Origin: Alternaria dauci | Taxonomy: Eukaryota > Ascomycota > Dothideomycetes > Pleosporales > Pleosporaceae | Length of the DNA: 64,000 bases | Direction of reading: 5' to 3' | Assembly (NCBI RefSeq): GCF_042100115.1 | Contig: NC_091279.1 | Location: 806,001-870,000, forward strand | Shown here: piece by piece, positions 34,864 through 45,941 of the stretch | Layout: each line of letters opens with the position of its first letter | Numbering within the stretch: the first letter of the stretch is position 1 | The notes under the pieces: generated by a model | Told to the model about the DNA's origin: nothing | Database searches by the model: none | The model's input: only the letters and a program-made list of their open reading frames with translations | Position numbers and translations under genes: made by a program

Positions 34864-35670
34864 ATGCCTAACCTCATAATCGCCCTTGTCAGCGCTCTGG
34901 CAATAAGGACTTACGCAGCATGCACGCGCGAAGTCCTCAAAGCTACGACTGACGAATTTCTCGCCGCCCAAACCGCCGGACAGACGACCTTCAACTCTCT
35001 GTCAAGTACCGTTGCATATACCGAGAACCGTAAGAGCGTTGACATCAAGACGGGCATTCTCTCCAAACCCATGAAAATTGATCACGCTCGATCCCAACAC
35101 GACACTACTCAATGTGCCGCCTTCAGCGAGTTGATCGTCATCAACGCCGCTGCACCCTATGTAATCGCAACGCAGCTACGACTCAACAACTCCACCAAAG
35201 TCTCGCAAATCGACACAATCTGGACGACCAAGGGAGACTGGCTCTTCAACGTCACGGGAACATACTACTGGGCTACTCACGAGAGATGGGACGCTATCCC
35301 TGCTGAGAAGCGCGACTCCCGTGCTGTCATCAAAGCAGCAGGAGACGCTTACGCTGACCTGTTCAACAACAAGAGTGTCAAGGTACCATGGGGCTCGCCG
35401 TGCGCTCGTCTTGAAGGGGGTGCGTACACGGGTAATGGGCAGGCGACTGATAGGTGCGACGTTGGTGTGCCGAATGGTGTGCCGCTGGTTAACAGACAGT
35501 ATGTTATTGACGAAGATTATGGGACTGTGGACATCATCATGGATTTTGGAGGTATTCAAGGTCAGGTTGGGGCTGATGGGCTGCCAGATAGCCATGAGTT
35601 TAGGGTTGAGGGAGGGAAATTGAGGTACGTGCATACACTATCAAGTTGTGGGGGAAAGGCGTGTATGTAG
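34864..35670 (+). CDS. small secreted protein (DUF8021-like)
   Basis: Single exon, 268 residues. The first 19 residues (MPNLIIALVSALAIRTYAA) form a signal peptide with a likely cut before CTREV. The mature part has six cysteines and Asn-linked glycosylation sites (NNST, NVTG, NNKS). The body, with RVEGGKLRYVHT near its end and a Cys-rich end, resembles fungal secreted proteins grouped as DUF8021; this resemblance is from memory. No enzyme motif is visible. ATG 34864 was chosen over the in-frame ATG at 34816 because only the former places the hydrophobic core at the N-terminus. Isolated between a gene-poor region and the F-box gene. It could be an effector or a wall/extracellular protein; this is inference. 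Confidence 0.78.
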   Translation: MPNLIIALVSALAIRTYAACTREVLKATTDEFLAAQTAGQTTFNSLSSTVAYTENRKSVDIKTGILSKPMKIDHARSQHDTTQCAAFSELIVINAAAPYVIATQLRLNNSTKVSQIDTIWTTKGDWLFNVTGTYYWATHERWDAIPAEKRDSRAVIKAAGDAYADLFNNKSVKVPWGSPCARLEGGAYTGNGQATDRCDVGVPNGVPLVNRQYVIDEDYGTVDIIMDFGGIQGQVGADGLPDSHEFRVEGGKLRYVHTLSSCGGKACM

Positions 35671-35918
35671 TGCACTTGCTGTCAATGGTAGGTTTGCAAG
35701 AGGACTTGAGGATATGAAGGAACCAGGTGTGATCTTGTAAGGAACAAAAGAATTCAGGTTGACTTGAAGATTCCTCCGTCGAGGAATGGCTGTTGTGTCG
35801 TAGGATACAGTTGTGTTATAGGACTTGCTAGGAATAGTCGGACATCTGATTTAGGCTCATGTCTCAGTCAGGCTTACTACACTTCGCCATCGTCCTCGTC
35901 TCCACTCTGCACGGGTTC

Positions 35919-38900
35919 TCAATCTCCGTACCACATCTCCACATCGCCATCAGCGTCGTACCGTGCTTCCGAACAACCTCTTACATCCAAGTAATCCACC
36001 CATTCATCATTCTCCACAGCTAGCGCTCTCGGCATCCTCTTCAAGATACCAGAACCATTCCCGTCGAATCCAATGAGAAACGACCTCTCTGCTTTGAGCA
36101 TTTCGGTTTCGTCACCTGTGGCGTGAATAGCAATTGAAGTCTTGACTGGTGAAGCGTGGGGTACGTCTGTCATGTTGACATCTCCAGGCTCATCGACAGA
36201 CGAGACGTTGTGTACAATGCCGTTTTGGCAAGCATATCTCCGAGTAACGTGAGCAGGCTCTATGCAACTCTGTAGACGCCACGTTTTGCATTTAGACATC
36301 TGCGTGAAAGCCCAAACCAAAATCTCCGGCTGAGTTTGTATTGCGAGCTCGCAGACGCCTGTCAGCCTTCCAAGTTCCGTGCCACTTATAGAAAGCGGCC
36401 ATATAGAACTGTTGGTTTCACTTTCGCGTTGATCCGATGGTTCGCAGGATGGTGGCTCCTCCCACTAGTTGAGCCAATGATCTCTCTGGTGTCTCAATGT
36501 TAGATTCGCAGAAGTATTGTAAGCATCCCAGCTCGTAACGTTTTGCTCCATCTGCGATAATCGAATGACATCCGGGGGGATGCAATACAGCATGAGGGTT
36601 TCGGCGTAAGTTACTACGATGCGAACACCCTGAGACAAGTCCGCAGCCGCACTATACAATCTTGGCACCATGTCCTTTTCTGGTGGGGTGAATGTGATCT
36701 TGCGAAGGAGTTTCGTGGGTCCACCAAGCGGTGCGTCACAGCCTAGTGTCAGGACGCCATTGGTGGGGTCGATGAACAGAATGTGATATCCGTCACTCAA
36801 CGGAACAGCATGATAGTGATCGCAGTTGGGCGACCCTGGGTGGTTCGACGCAGACTCAAACCCAAATGAACCCCAGAAAGCGCTCATAGTGGGGCGACCA
36901 AAGAATTTGCGGCTGATGGCAGGCCGGTCTTCTGGGTGGGCTGCACTGGATATGAGACGTAGCTTCTTGGCCGACTCAAAGCCCTGTCTTGGCGAAAGGA
37001 AGTACAGGTGATCGCCTGCTGGGCGTTAGTTGCGTAGCGAATACAAGAAGTATGTACTAACTCGGCGCTGTGAGCGGAAACTAACGACTCAGGCTTTGGC
37101 CCGTGAGCGCATCTATCCAATGCAACTCGATGCCTGCGGAACAACCGAAAGCGACACAGCGACGTTGTGGGCAAATAGAGATACTGCGTGGCGGGTCGTC
37201 TTCGGCGCACAGGTGACGGTAAATCGTTGTTGTCCCAGTCTCAATGGGGACACTGGGAACGCATGAGTGGGAAACAAAATCCGCCTGGCTTGATTGCTTT
37301 CGTGAAGGCCCAGATAGGATGAGGTTCCATGCGTGGTTGATGAGATGTTGGTCGTGCGTCCGACAATCATCGGTGTTCTGGAGGTTGATGTGCTCATTGT
37401 TCGACCGTACCCCAATCGCGTCGAAGCTGGCAGGATCTCTCTCTTGGACGAACGGACGGTGCATTCGAGCCATGCTGTGTCCTTGAAGATTCATGCCAAC
37501 CTCATAGTCGTTGACACAACTGGCCTGAATAGATGCTGATGTAGTGCCCTTTTCTTGTCCATCAACGTCAACGTGAACTTCAACAGGACCGTTGCCTCCA
37601 GTTGTGCGACCATAATGGAGCTCGCAAACCAGACCCATGCGTCCTTCGAGAAGGGCCGCGATGGCGTGTCGGCCAGAGGAGACGTCCATGCTTACCTCTA
37701 GGACCCTTCTTGGACAGATGACACTCGTGATAGGAACAGGAACGCCCTTATCTAGGTCATAGATGTAGATTAGAGTTTCTCGTGCTACACACAAGAATCG
37801 GCTGCAGAGGCTTGTAGCAAATATCAAACCGCCTGCATATCCGTTGGCTAGCTCAGCAAAGTCAATTTCAGAGCTTTCTGTCATGGCGACTCCGGTGTTC
37901 AATCCATTTCCAGTCCACCCAGATGACAACGCACACTGCCGAGAAAGGTGCCGACTCAGTGACCATTCCTCGCTTTGCGAAACAGTGGCTACGGTGGGAT
38001 CAGGAGAAACACCGCGGGCTCTACAGTTGTTGTCCTCCGTGCCACTCAGCCAGCCACCTCGTTTTAGCATCGTAGTGAGCAGTTTCTTATCAAGACTTGC
38101 CCGCATCCAGTGCTGACAGGTATGACGTACGGCGTTGAAGTCCTTTGGCCCAAGGTAATCGTATACGTGCTGAAGTATTTCGACCGGAAGGTGGTACGAG
38201 CTCGGAAATATTGGTGGTGCAGCATCTTTCAGAGCGAGATACCAGGCACGATTTGTCAGGCGTAATGCGCTCCAAGCAGCCGTATCCAAGTATGGCGAGA
38301 GGAGTGTGGCCAAAGTACGCCCGGGAGAGGTGGAGAGGTGTCTGATAGAATGAACAGCATTGCGAACAACGTGCCCTTGCACGTCAATAAAGACCGAGGG
38401 ACCATCCTCGAGCGTAATGAGTAAAGGGCTTTCATCGTTTTCTGTTGGTGTGCGAACGCCAAGCAGAACATCGTTCACAGTGCGGGTAATGCCTTCGTCA
38501 ACACCTGGCTCTAAGATGGCATCCTCAACAATACTAGAACTGTCGAGCATTGAGAAAGAATCAGTTCGTGCCCGGCGTATCAGGTTTGTATCGCTAGTTG
38601 TCTCCGCAAGACTCGGAAGGTGGGACAGTGAGTCGCTATAAGACCCTACAGACCGGAGACTTGGTCCACTGAACATGAAGACAGTAGGTGAGATGACGAC
38701 TAGGCTAGGCACGGAACCATATAGGGAGGATCCTGGCCTGGAACCAAAGCTAGATGCCCGCGATCTTGATTCAGGAAGATCTGCGACTACGTTGCGGTCG
38801 TGGGCACTGCCGAAGAGGGATGTGATGTATCTGTGAAAGGCGACACGCGGTCTGGACTGTAGCCGAGACGCGAGGGCGGTGTTGGGACGATCAGGTTTGG

Positions 38901-39087
38901 CGACACGAGAATCGCGACTTCGTGAAGGTCGAGGAAAGACATGGCGGAGAACTTCGGAGCGCCTCGGAGCAGGTGGCTGCACATCGCTTATAGTATCCAA
39001 GGGTGCTACATGCTGTAGAATTGTTGGTGGTCGGCTTGATTCACCCAATAGTGGAGTCTTCATCGCGTGGTCCAGCGTGTGGGACAT
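35919..39087 (-). pseudogene. F-box protein gene interrupted by two in-frame TAG codons
   Basis: Exons 37062-39087 and 35919-37015 around a 46-base intron give one frame of 1041 codons, apart from TAG at codon 669 (37081-37083) and codon 859 (36465-36467). A Ser/Arg-rich N-terminus leads to an F-box (about residues 298-340: YHLPVEILQHVYDYLG, VRHTCQHWMRASL). A substrate-side domain of beta-strand character follows (CVARETLIYIYDLDKGVPV, CVAFGCSAGIELHWIDALTG). F-box proteins bring targets to SCF ubiquitin ligases. Frame and sequence quality persist past both stops to VENDEWVDYLDVRGCS and GDVEMWYGD. Both stops sit where related fungal proteins, as I recall them, have Trp (R-W-FPLTAPSD and LN-W-W), suggesting TGG to TAG changes. 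The first can be bypassed in frame by an upstream donor at 37085. Upstream ATG choice: 39087 is the first ATG in frame; the frame is open further upstream. It could be a young pseudogene, spliced or readthrough gene, or carry base errors. Confidence 0.7.
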
Positions 39088-39593
39088 TCCTTTGTGGCAA
39101 GAACAGGGCGGAGTGAGTGACAGTCGTCGTGTGGGCGAAGACTCGAGGAACGAAGTTACCTGGAGGTTGAGAATAGGAAGCGCTGGCTCAGACTTGGTTC
39201 CGGCTACCCCACGCGACAGGTATATCTGGGAAGACGTTGTTGAAGCACCCCCGGGATGGAGGTGCACCGCCGGTCTGAGGTGAGTTACCGCCGAGGCTGG
39301 TCAGACAGGAAGCGAGACGAGTACTAGCCACGTCGAGATTACCACTGCCTTTGTGTAACGAAAAGAATACGAAACGTGGTATTGATAAGATGCCCCACAA
39401 GGTGTGGGAGTTTGTGGTGAATGGGTAAAGAAGGTGAGGTGTCAGTGCTGGAGGCTCATAACTAAATTCATTGCGATGGTGGGTATCAACGAACACAAAT
39501 CAGGAAAGAGCGATAAGCAATACAAGAAGGCAAGACTGTGGGCAATATACAAGAAGGCGCACTCGTAATCTCGTCGAGGGAAGCCGGCTTGGG
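39088..39593. other. intergenic region
   Basis: About 500 bases between the F-box gene start and the Csc1-like gene stop, both on the minus strand. The F-box frame remains open to about 39267 without an ATG, so part may be 5' UTR or an unseen upstream exon. Nothing else recognised. Confidence 0.35.
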
Positions 39594-42229
39594 CTACTCC
39601 CAGCTACCGTTGGCACCATTAGATTCAGATCCGTGTGATCCGTTGTGAGGTCCACCATGCTTGTTAAGTAGCCATACATCATCCAGACTAGACGTTCTTG
39701 GTCAGTAAAAGCCACGCAGCATAGGAGAGAAAATACGTACGGCATAATGAGACTGGGGTTCTCAAAGCGCAGGCCCCGTTCTCGGGCCTCGTCTAATGTA
39801 AGTCTACCCGCCGTTCTCCGTGCAGCCCGACCAGACGCAACAGCTTCTTCCTGAACGTCGCGTCCAAGATCCGATTGTTCTGGACTCCGCAAGCTTCTCA
39901 GGGCGATGAATTTCATCAGTGGTCGATAAGTGCGCGCAAATACAACAAGGAACCACAAGGTACAGATGACCAGTGGCGCTACCATAACGGCACGCTTGAA
40001 AGCCTTCTTGAGAGCCAATTGACCAGCGACAGTAATTTGAAAGAGTACGACACCAACAATGACGCGGTCACACATCATCGTCCAACCCTTGCCAGTTGAG
40101 TGCTGACGGTGCTCCATGGCATACAAAAGTTGGTACTTGTGAACGAAGTGGCCAATCACGAAATAGGCCACACCCACAAGCAGAACTTGCCATGAGTCTC
40201 TCAGCACACTGTATACCATGCAGATGATGAAAATGAGGATGGTTTGTGGCAAGAAGAACCCATAGCTGAAGACTGGCGGCTGTACGAGTTCAGCATAATC
40301 CCGGGGAGTCTTGGCACCAATCAGATGGACCGGATACAGAGAAAGGGCGCCGAACTCCATAAGTCGGAACGGGAACAGGCCGAATGCTTGAAGGATGATG
40401 AAGTTGGTATAGAAGCCCAGTAGATTGGAGAGCGATGTTGCCAATGCATATGCAATCTCTGTGGCGCTATTGAGCTTCTCGGCGAAGCGCTCAAGCATCG
40501 TCAGAAAGTTGGAAGCAGTCCCCAGTATCGTGAAGAGGATGAAGAAGTTGAAGAAGACGAAGAAAAAGTTCTTCGAAATGACTGACAACTCAACATCGCC
40601 TTGTGAGATCATGCCTTGCTTGTTGGCGAGCCCTGAGAGCGTTAGTATGTTAGACTTGGCTGTTCAGAACTAGCACACTTACAGTCGTACAGGAAGGGCA
40701 CAGCGACGTTGATCAGAGTAAGTGCCAACGTGGGAAGCTGGGTGTTGACAAGAGACTCTACAAAGTCGTTTTCATGCAGTACATTGGCCAGGCCGGGGAA
40801 AACCTCCTGGATGGAGCACGTATTGAGAGCACCAGCGATGGGTACTAACAGAACTGTCCAGAAGACACTCAGGATACCAATTGCGATCGTGATTGACCAA
40901 GATCGAAACATTCGTTGACGGCGAGACAAATAAGTGTTGGACCAGACCACATCCTGTGGTGCTGGACTGTTGTGGGCTAGGAGTTGTAGTGGGGAAGGGT
41001 CAAGCACGGCCTGAATGGCCATTTGCGCACTTCCAACGCTATCCATGGTCACGAATGCCAATGGAGTTGGTTCAAAGTCTTTCTTGCGTAGCGTGCGGAT
41101 CTCGTCGTCAATCCTGCGGAGCTTCTCCTCGTAATAGTCAATGGCATCTACTCTCTTGTACCGTAGCTTAAAGCGGCCGTACCAAATCTTGGCTGTTGGG
41201 CGCTTTTGGGCGTAGGGGGTGATGTAATCAGGATGTCGATCTGCGTCGCTCAGGAAGTGGCTGGTCTCACTCTCGTCATTCCCGCTGCTGTCTGAAGCCT
41301 GTGGGGGACGTGGCTGAACAACTGGAAGAGTCTCCATGCTCCGCTCTACTTGACGGTTTCCAAGATGGACAGTCCAAGCTTCCTCGAGCTTCCGCAAGAT
41401 GGCTTGCCTTTCGATGACTTTGCTATCGAGCTCTTTCCAGTTCTTGCAGAGAGTCACACTCTCCACCTTGCCGATGCCAAGGTCCATGATAAAGTTTTTG
41501 ATCTTGTCCTCGGACCTAAGGTCGACTGGGATACCCGATAATCGGATGGTTCGGTCGGTGATGGTTGTCTGGCTTCCCAAGTACTCTTGCCGGATCTCGA
41601 TGATCCTCCTCGTCTCTGAGACAATCAGGTATAGGATGAGGGCGGTGAAGAGGTAGACAAAGACGAGATACATCCACAGGTAGTCGGTGTATTGTTCGTA
41701 TTCAGCCGCGAATGTAGAAATCGAGCTCCGTGTCTCCAAACGGTCCCAGCTGGGGTCTGGGTGGATCGGGGCTTTCTTTCCCTCCTTCTCTTGATGTGTG
41801 TCATGCACCGGCTTGATGACGGCCAGGGCGAAGAACAGCGTGACAAGCAGGAACTTGATGGCCATCTTGAAGAAGGCAAGGTATACATAGGCATCGAGGC
41901 CGGCTGATGCCAGCACCTGTTCGTCGGTAATGTTCCATAGCGGTATGATCCAGCCGAAAAGGCTATCCGGCAGCTCGGGCAGCGAGGTCGCGAGGTCGTT
42001 CTGCTTCTTGCGTGCAGCATAGAGGCCCTTCCATCGTGGGCGGAGAAACTAGCATGAACAGTCAGCAGACGCATAGCGGAACGAGGCTGCGAGGACGAAC
42101 GCAAAAGGTCAGAAATGCACCTATGCCAAGCGCGAAGGAGATGGCGAGCTGGAGGTGGATGTCGCGCGGCCGGTCTTTGCCCCAAATGTCGGTGCTGCCA
42201 TCTTTGCAAGTATTGTTGCCCTTGATCAT
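39594..42229 (-). CDS. Csc1/OSCA-like ion channel (DUF221, Phm7 family)
   Basis: Four exons: 42101-42229, 40684-42048, 39741-40633 and 39594-39687; 826 residues. Introns are 52, 50 and 53 bases. The N-terminal membrane helices start in LAISFALGIGAFLTF. A conserved FLRPRWKGLYAARKKQ segment follows, then WIIPLWNITDEQVLASAGLDAYVYLAF. A cytosolic RNA-recognition-like domain (TIRLSGIPVDLRSEDKIKN) and a coiled region come next. The pore-domain helices end the core (SKNFFFVFFNFFILFTILG, FPFRLMEFGALSLYP). The tail is hydrophilic and short (LDDVWLLNKHGG...). Members are calcium-permeable channels gated by osmotic or mechanical stress in plasma or internal membranes. Intron 3 sits after NPSLIMP; reading through it gives a false C-terminus. 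Confidence 0.92.
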
Positions 42230-42827
42230 CGCCAGTGTCTGTCAAGTCGCCATCAAAACCGTCGAGGGCTGCGAATAGTGTATAGCTGCGGGATCGAGTG
42301 TGCTGTTGGCCATGTCATGATCCGCACGCTAGCCGCCCAAGCCATGCGACATTCTGCACGCTTCCCCCCTGTCAATTGACCCGCTTCCTTCTCTCGACAC
42401 TCGTTCGCTCACCGCAAATCACACCGCATACTCAAAGCATATCACAGCGGCCAAAGAGCAAAAGAAAGGCGCAGCATCGTTGCTGCGTGAGGCATCCGAT
42501 GTGAGCTACATGGTGTTGTGGCTGGAACTGCGTACATTGTCCGATGCTCTCCGATTGTTGCTAGAAGACGTCATGCGCACCGTCTTAGGTCTTCGCGGGA
42601 AATCGCTGTCGGAATGCGTTCCGATTCCGCAGTCCTTCATTGTCTCAGCTGGTTGGTGAGCGTTCATCTCAACGCGCTCTGCCTTACACTCGCGTCTTTC
42701 GCACCCACTGCATCGTCTCCTTACAAAAGCACTTTGACGATATCTATCCACTCACATTAAATCGTAATGCCGTACCACGGTCGAACACCGCAAAACAGCC
42801 ACACCCAGAGCTATCGCAGCTCGCCCT
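42230..42827. other. divergent region upstream of the Csc1-like gene
   Basis: About 600 bases between the Csc1-like start (minus) and the tentative orphan gene (plus). Overlapping short frames occur; one plus-strand frame at about 42777-42875 contains PHPELSQLALWCVAKEKW, but it does not join the neighbouring frame cleanly. Confidence 0.35.
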
Positions 42828-43521
42828 ATGGTGCGTCGCCAAGGAAAAGTGGGGGCCAAAGGGTCGTTCAACGTCCAGCGCGAGATCATTGATCAGCACT
42901 CTTCAGATGCAGAGCTGGCCCACAGAGGTACATTGCAATTGTACAAAGCACACGCGACACAGGAACTGACTTCGTACCTGCACATCCGCAGATCCTCTGC
43001 ATTGTTACATCATCCGCACAGGGAAGCATAGAGGTCACATACTAGCGCACATTTGCCGCTTCGACGAACAGTACGTCCGTTGGATAGCCCGCGACCAATG
43101 CCGGAATCTGTCACGCCAACATGTTATTCGGAGAGCAGTCGATCAGTGGAATGCTGAACGCAGAGCAAGAGGTGCGGTAGTGCCTGTTTCTGGAACCCCA
43201 TCGCGATTCAAAAACGGCAAATATGATCTCTACATGCAGGAGAAGTACCTCAAGAAGTGGTGGAAGGTCACGGCCCAAGAGCTTATAGACGCCGGTCTGA
43301 AGCCCAAGGTCAACGAAAACACAAAGACCAAGGCGAAGAAATGTTCGCTTTACGAGGTCTACCAGTATGTCAAGAGCAGAGGGGGATTGAGTACAGACGA
43401 GATCGAACTACTGGTTGAGGAAGAGAAAGATCGCATACTCAGGACAAGGGCGAACTTCCAAAGCTACCAGAATGGTGAACTGGGTGGCGAAGATTTCTTT
43501 GACTACATGGACTTCTACTGA
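42828..43521 (+). CDS. tentative orphan gene, function unknown
   Basis: Proposed exons 42828-42927 and 42992-43521 around a 64-base intron (GTACAT donor, CTGAC branch, CGCAG acceptor); 209 residues. The second exon is the better supported part. It is basic and helical (FDEQYVRWIARDQCRNLSRQ, RAVDQWNAERRARG), then KYDLYMQEKYLKKWWKVTAQ, then an acidic end (EEEKDRILRTRANFQ, GEDFFDYMDFY). Codon choice in exon 1 (GKVGAKGSFNVQREIIDQ) looks genuine. I recognise no family. The charge and helix pattern could suit a nucleic-acid-binding or adaptor protein, but nothing proves it. The first exon and start are uncertain; an upstream exon is possible. Confidence 0.4.
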
Positions 43522-43814
43522 AACCATTGTGTCTAGTAAGCGACACGATTCCCAAAAGACGAGAACGGACACTGATCGTGATATAGAGACGAGCATGGAG
43601 GACACACATTCTTAATACGAAGAGGGTTGCGCTTCGTTAAGGGGGAGACGCAACGCAACAGAAAGATGCCGTTACGTTTTCCAGGTAGAGATCGTATGTT
43701 AGGTCACTCAAGATCTGCTTATGTGGTGCAATAAGGAGGAGATGGTTTCATTAGGTAAAGATAAAAACGTCATGTATCCAGGGTATCAAACGCCACAAAA
43801 CGCGAAAGAGTCGC

Positions 43815-45032
43815 TCAGCAACCCTTTGACTCCGGTACACCGAACAGCCAAACCATACCCCACAGCCTTACGCGCCATTCATCAATCTTTGTAAGAAGTG
43901 CCGCATCAACCGCACTCTTCATAGCTAGACGCTTGGAGAAAAGGTCCAGAAAATTCCAGGGCCGAGTGCGTTTGGGGTATCCATCATCCATCTTAATCTC
44001 GTACGCTGCTTTAGGGTAGTCTATAAGAGACTGTTGACGAAGTTTTTCTGTATTCATGTACGGCGCGTCCGCAAGCGTCCACCAAAAAAGTCGGCTCACG
44101 GGTGTCTGGCCTTCATACAAGGCTGCGTTGAAGTCGTCCTGGTCAGCAGCAGAAGACTGAACAAACTTCAGGTAGGACTGCAACGCTCGTACCACATCGT
44201 TCGCACGGCAATCATATAGCTGGCCATTGTCTTTCCATATGCGCGACGAATGATAAGGGTGTTCTACCTCTCGTACGTTGCCCAAATCACCTATCACCCA
44301 ATGTGACTCGTCTTGGATGAACACGTTCCCCGGCTTGATATCGTCGTGGCAGTAGCCTGCATTGTGAAGGATGCCCATGTTTTTCAGTAACTCGTTGAAA
44401 GCCGGTCGATAGGTTGCATCAACCTGCTCGTAAGACATTGGCTGTTCGCCCAGAGAAAGTTTCTTGGAGAGCGAGGCAAGATTACCGCCTCTCAGCAGAG
44501 GGGTGACAAGGTGCCATTCTGCCGGCTCACCAGGTGTCGTAGAAGCCATGAAGTGTGCCTTTACAGGAAGGTAGCCGTTGTGTGTCGCGTTTCCGTCGTC
44601 GTTAGCGGAGCCTCCAAATTGTAGTGATGCGGGTATTTCCGTGGGCCATTTAGACGCATCCGGCGCGCAATTTCGGAACGGACTCCGCCCTGGCGTGAAT
44701 GTCTTGATAACCCACTCTTCATAGGCGAACACCTTGCCTTCCCAGCCTTTACCAAGCACTTTCCACGACGCTCGATTCGCCACTAACTCATCTTGAAACT
44801 TTGTTTGCTCGTCATCAGGTCGCCAGGATCGAGTTTGTAGGCCTCTTTGGTTGGGGGAGTTGGAGTTGAAGTTGGTCGCGGAGTACTTCTCAAAGAGCGC
44901 TTTTCTGCTGGAGAGGTACAGCTGTTCTTGCCGGAATAGCGCAAGTATACACAATACAACAACGACCCGATAGCGCAAGTGGTGCAGGGCTCGAGTGCTG
45001 TGTGGTATTGAACTGGAAAGAAGGCGACCCAT
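43815..45032 (-). CDS. membrane-anchored protein kinase-like protein
   Basis: Single exon, 405 residues. A hydrophobic segment at about residues 22-33 after a short basic N-terminus would act as a signal anchor (VVVVLCILALF). The kinase-like core has a Gly loop (LGKGWEGKVF), the ATP lysine in VIKTF (about residue 110) and the catalytic loop HDDIKPGN (His229, Asp231, Lys233, Asn236). The metal-binding motif is DLG (Asp249) in place of DFG. Catalytic residues are therefore present, although the Arg of HRD is Asp. A C-terminal helical region ends the protein. Substrate and compartment are unknown; with a type II anchor the domain could face the secretory lumen. The closest family could not be named. 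Confidence 0.75.
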   Translation of the reverse strand: MGRLLSSSIPHSTRALHHLRYRVVVVLCILALFRQEQLYLSSRKALFEKYSATNFNSNSPNQRGLQTRSWRPDDEQTKFQDELVANRASWKVLGKGWEGKVFAYEEWVIKTFTPGRSPFRNCAPDASKWPTEIPASLQFGGSANDDGNATHNGYLPVKAHFMASTTPGEPAEWHLVTPLLRGGNLASLSKKLSLGEQPMSYEQVDATYRPAFNELLKNMGILHNAGYCHDDIKPGNVFIQDESHWVIGDLGNVREVEHPYHSSRIWKDNGQLYDCRANDVVRALQSYLKFVQSSAADQDDFNAALYEGQTPVSRLFWWTLADAPYMNTEKLRQQSLIDYPKAAYEIKMDDGYPKRTRPWNFLDLFSKRLAMKSAVDAALLTKIDEWRVRLWGMVWLFGVPESKGC

Positions 45033-45941
45033 GTATGCTGATGTATGTCCCAGGAGATGATATCGGCTTGGTGAGAAGAATGTGGTTTACTGGAGCTCAG
45101 GACTCATACCAAGAAGGTGCGGCTGCTGTGACTCTTGTAGAATCACGAGCGGCACCTTCTTCAAAGTTCAATGGAAAGTCTTATGCGCCAACGCATTGGG
45201 AACAGTGCGCGAGCGCAACAGACAGACCCAAGCACTGAGTGGCTCTCGTGGGGCTAAACGGTATCTCGGCTCCAACTGCGAGGCGCAAATGCTATTCTTG
45301 CTCTTCACACAGCGCCCCAATGACGTGCATCTCCAACGTTTTGGCCTCTGAGTGGCTGAGATGTGGTTGTTTGAAGCGAAGAAACAGGAAGTCGGGTAGT
45401 TTCATTCGGATGTCGGCTGACCCACAGCATAGCCAATCTCAAAGCTGTGTGGATTAGAGCAATGCCGACGCCATTATTGGCTACCAGTCGTGAACGAGAA
45501 CGGCGTATATCCGGTAGCTTACCATTTCAGGCTGTGTGTTCCCTAGTTACAGACCCAATTCGGTTGTGGGTACTGCACAGCCGGCCTGTGCTTGCCGTTG
45601 ATGCTACATATTTTTCGACGAGTTGTTGTTCTTGCAGCCACCACGCCCGTCTCTAGAGAAACACTAACACTGACACAGCCTCGCTAACAGCTCCATAAGG
45701 CGTTAACCACGACAAGCTAGCTCCAAGTATTTCAAGCTTCTATGATTCTGGAGACAGGTATTCCAAATTTTTGGTGTTGTCGATAAAAAGGTGGGGTGAC
45801 GTCAAGGATGTGCTGTCACCAGTCAGGTCCGACTCCCAGGCACCAAATTAGCGCAGCGCACTGATCAACAGATCTCAAGCCTCACGACAACAATCTCACA
45901 CTTTGCCGTTACATCCTAAATCCTTGCATTCATTCTAGAAT
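45033..45941. promoter_or_regulatory. divergent intergenic region
   Basis: About 900 bases between the start of the kinase-like gene (minus) and the thiol methyltransferase gene (plus). Short plus-strand frames here look non-coding. No gene or RNA seen. Confidence 0.35.

Noticed and set aside
39188..39496. Upstream exon of the F-box gene
   Set aside because: The frame has no ATG and no convincing donor; the first in-frame ATG at 39087 was used instead.
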